Shown here: positions 63,040-64,000 of the stretch, one piece after another | Numbering within the stretch: position 1 is the first letter of the stretch | Layout of the letters: each line of letters starts with the position of its first letter | Source of the DNA: Ameyamaea chiangmaiensis | GTDB lineage: Bacteria; Pseudomonadota; Alphaproteobacteria; Acetobacterales; Acetobacteraceae | Assembly: GCF_025995235.1 (NCBI RefSeq) | Contig: NZ_BAPT01000007.1 | Coordinates: 62,001 to 126,000 of the forward strand | Length of the DNA stretch: 64,000 bases | Reading direction: 5' to 3' | Translations under genes and position numbers: made by a program | The notes under the pieces: generated by a model | Databases searched by the model: none | Told to the model about the DNA's origin: nothing | What the model saw: the letters and a program-made list of their open reading frames with translations, nothing else

Positions 63040-63307
63040 CGAGTCGATCGCCTCCCGGCCATGTTGAAACCCGCCATCAGGCCCGTGAGTACTGTCGCGA
63101 GTACTGGGGTACATGGGGACAGTACGCCTGACCGACGCCACCCGTACCGAGTACCGTGCATAACAGACGCGCACGTCAGCGGTGTGAGTTGTACACAGCC
63201 TCGGTTGGGGAAAAACGGGATAACACGTAAAAACCTTTCTGTATCAACGCGCCAGCATCTGTACACAGGCGGGGAAAAACGGGGTACATTTTCGGAAACC
63301 CGGGTAC
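62989..63307. repeat. Cluster of thirteen GTAC tetranucleotides
   Basis: Thirteen GTAC sites in 319 bases where about one is expected by chance. Starts: 62989, 63000, 63018, 63089, 63101, 63109, 63122, 63144, 63151, 63191, 63261, 63284 and 63304. Several lie in AGTACTG. The cluster begins in the 5' end of maf and runs across the putative origin, stopping before the pyrimidine tract. Confidence 0.8.
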
Positions 63308-63459
63308 CACACTGCCCACAGGGAACAACGATCATCCTCTCCTTTTCTTTCTTCTTTTCTTTTTGAAAGGGAGAGGGTCAGGTTCGGGGCGATGACGAAC
63401 GCGCCGCTTTCCTGTAGGACCGTCGGCACTCATTCAGACCAGACGGGAAAGCACCGACC
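63040..63459. other. Putative chromosomal replication origin (oriC)
   Basis: A 420-base region without a gene between divergent maf and hemE. It holds DnaA-box-like 9-mers TTGTACACA (63189-63197), CTGTACACA (63259-63267) and CTGCCCACA (63312-63320). Two direct repeats combine GTACACAG with GGGGAAAAACGGG (63207-63219 and 63271-63283). A 30-base pure pyrimidine tract lies at 63335-63364, and most of a GTAC cluster falls inside. hemE-adjacent origins are known in Caulobacter and other Alphaproteobacteria, where maf is also close. None of the 9-mers is a perfect TTATCCACA, so the call rests on context plus structure. Confidence 0.6.
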
Positions 63460-64000
63460 ATGCCGATCTCCGACAAGCCGCTGCTGCGCGTCCTCAACGG
63501 CGAATCCGTCTGGCCGCCGCCACTATGGCTGATGCGACAGGCCGGCCGCTACCTACCGGAGTTCCGGGCACTGCGGGAAAAGGCCGATTTCCTGACGCGA
63601 TGCCTGACCCCCGATATCGCCACCGAGATCACGCTCCAGCCCATTCGTCGCTTCGCGATGGACGGCGCGATCCTGTTTTCCGACATCCTGATCCTTCCCT
63701 GGGCGCTGGGCCAATCGCTGGAGTTCATCGAAGGGCGGGGCCCGGTGCTGCCGCCGATCCGGTCGGCCACCGATCTCGACCGGCTCGACGCTGCGCGTGT
63801 GCCCGAAAGGACCGCACCGGTGATGGAAGCCCTGGCACGCCTGCGCGCGACACTGGACGGTGACGGCTCCATCGGCGCGGCCAAGGGGGGGGCGGTGACG
63901 TTGCTGGGATTCGCCGGCTCGCCCTTCACGGTCGCGTGCTACATGGTCGATGGGGGCGGCGCACGGGAATTCCCGGCCACACGCTCCATGGCCTATCGCG
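63460..64000 (+). CDS. hemE: Uroporphyrinogen decarboxylase HemE, 3'-partial
   Basis: The first 180 residues of HemE; the gene runs off the right edge. It shows PLWLMRQAGRYLPEFRALRE with the catalytic Arg residues, the ILFSDILILPWALG motif with the active-site Asp, and LGFAGSPFTVACYMVDG. It decarboxylates uroporphyrinogen III to coproporphyrinogen III for haem synthesis. The ATG at 63460 is the family start; there is only a weak GGGAAA upstream. A run of eight G (63885-63892) occurs in frame. Confidence 0.95.
   Translation, partial: MPISDKPLLRVLNGESVWPPPLWLMRQAGRYLPEFRALREKADFLTRCLTPDIATEITLQPIRRFAMDGAILFSDILILPWALGQSLEFIEGRGPVLPPIRSATDLDRLDAARVPERTAPVMEALARLRATLDGDGSIGAAKGGAVTLLGFAGSPFTVACYMVDGGGAREFPATRSMAYR

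Noticed and set aside
63335..63364. Pyrimidine tract as a promoter or terminator
   Set aside because: No stem before it and no -10 element after it; fits better as a duplex-opening or structural element of the origin candidate.

Overview
The window reads as a piece of a high-GC alphaproteobacterial chromosome, most likely from an acetic acid bacterium (Acetobacteraceae). The basis is a chromosomal core typical of Alphaproteobacteria (parB-parA-rsmG-mnmG-mnmE, rho, trpB-trpA-accD-folC, ETF and ETF:ubiquinone oxidoreductase, maf and hemE facing away from a shared intergenic region), together with sugar and gluconate transport and an acetaldehyde-type dehydrogenase. The genus is not determined. 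No insertion sequence, prophage, CRISPR array or rRNA was seen.

Layout. 1-7.4 kb: a 5'-cut GT8-like glycosyltransferase, gluconate permease, sugar porter, dienelactone hydrolase, multidrug-type MFS carrier, a small lipoprotein and an orphan protein. 7.5-13.1 kb: tRNA-Lys(CTT), then the chromosome-segregation and tRNA-modification cluster parB, parA, rsmG, mnmG, mnmE, with two perfect 16-bp parS sites embedded in rsmG and mnmE. 13.2-24.2 kb: ogt, quinone reductase, the ETF electron-transfer block, aldo/keto reductase, a second sugar porter, selO, an enoyl-CoA hydratase-family acyl-CoA hydrolase and a flavin reductase. 24.2-27.5 kb: a zinc-uptake operon (znuA-znuC-znuB) divergent from a Zur-type repressor, with a palindromic Zur-box candidate between them. 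27.5-35.5 kb: hypothetical protein, asparaginase, and a sulfur-scavenging group (periplasmic sulfonate-type binding protein, FMN monooxygenase, TonB receptor), then nucleoside hydrolase. 35.5-43.4 kb: folC, accD, trpA, trpB, corA, rho, followed by an AT-rich stretch with two small genes. 43.4-50.9 kb: D-aminopeptidase, NAD kinase, a short MTHFR-like protein, aldehyde dehydrogenase, amino-acid permease and mazG.

51-62 kb is the most unusual part. Two large paralogues combine an N-terminal discoidin (F5/8 type C) domain with a glycosyltransferase-like core. Between them lie a GH32 enzyme and three overlapping genes (EcbF/BcbF-like HAD phosphatase, nucleotidyltransferase-kinase fusion, nucleotidyltransferase) that look like a pathway making an activated head group for a surface polysaccharide, plus a large exported protein with phage-tail-fibre-like Cys-x-x-Cys repeats. 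A good promoter precedes this block.

62.2-64 kb: tRNA-Ala(GGC) with its promoter, maf, a 420-bp intergenic region with DnaA-box-like 9-mers, direct repeats, a pyrimidine tract and a striking cluster of GTAC tetranucleotides, and the start of hemE. By comparison with the hemE-flanked origins of other Alphaproteobacteria this is proposed as the chromosomal replication origin. The parS sites then lie about 51-53 kb away. Functions are inferred from motifs read by eye; no database search was possible.
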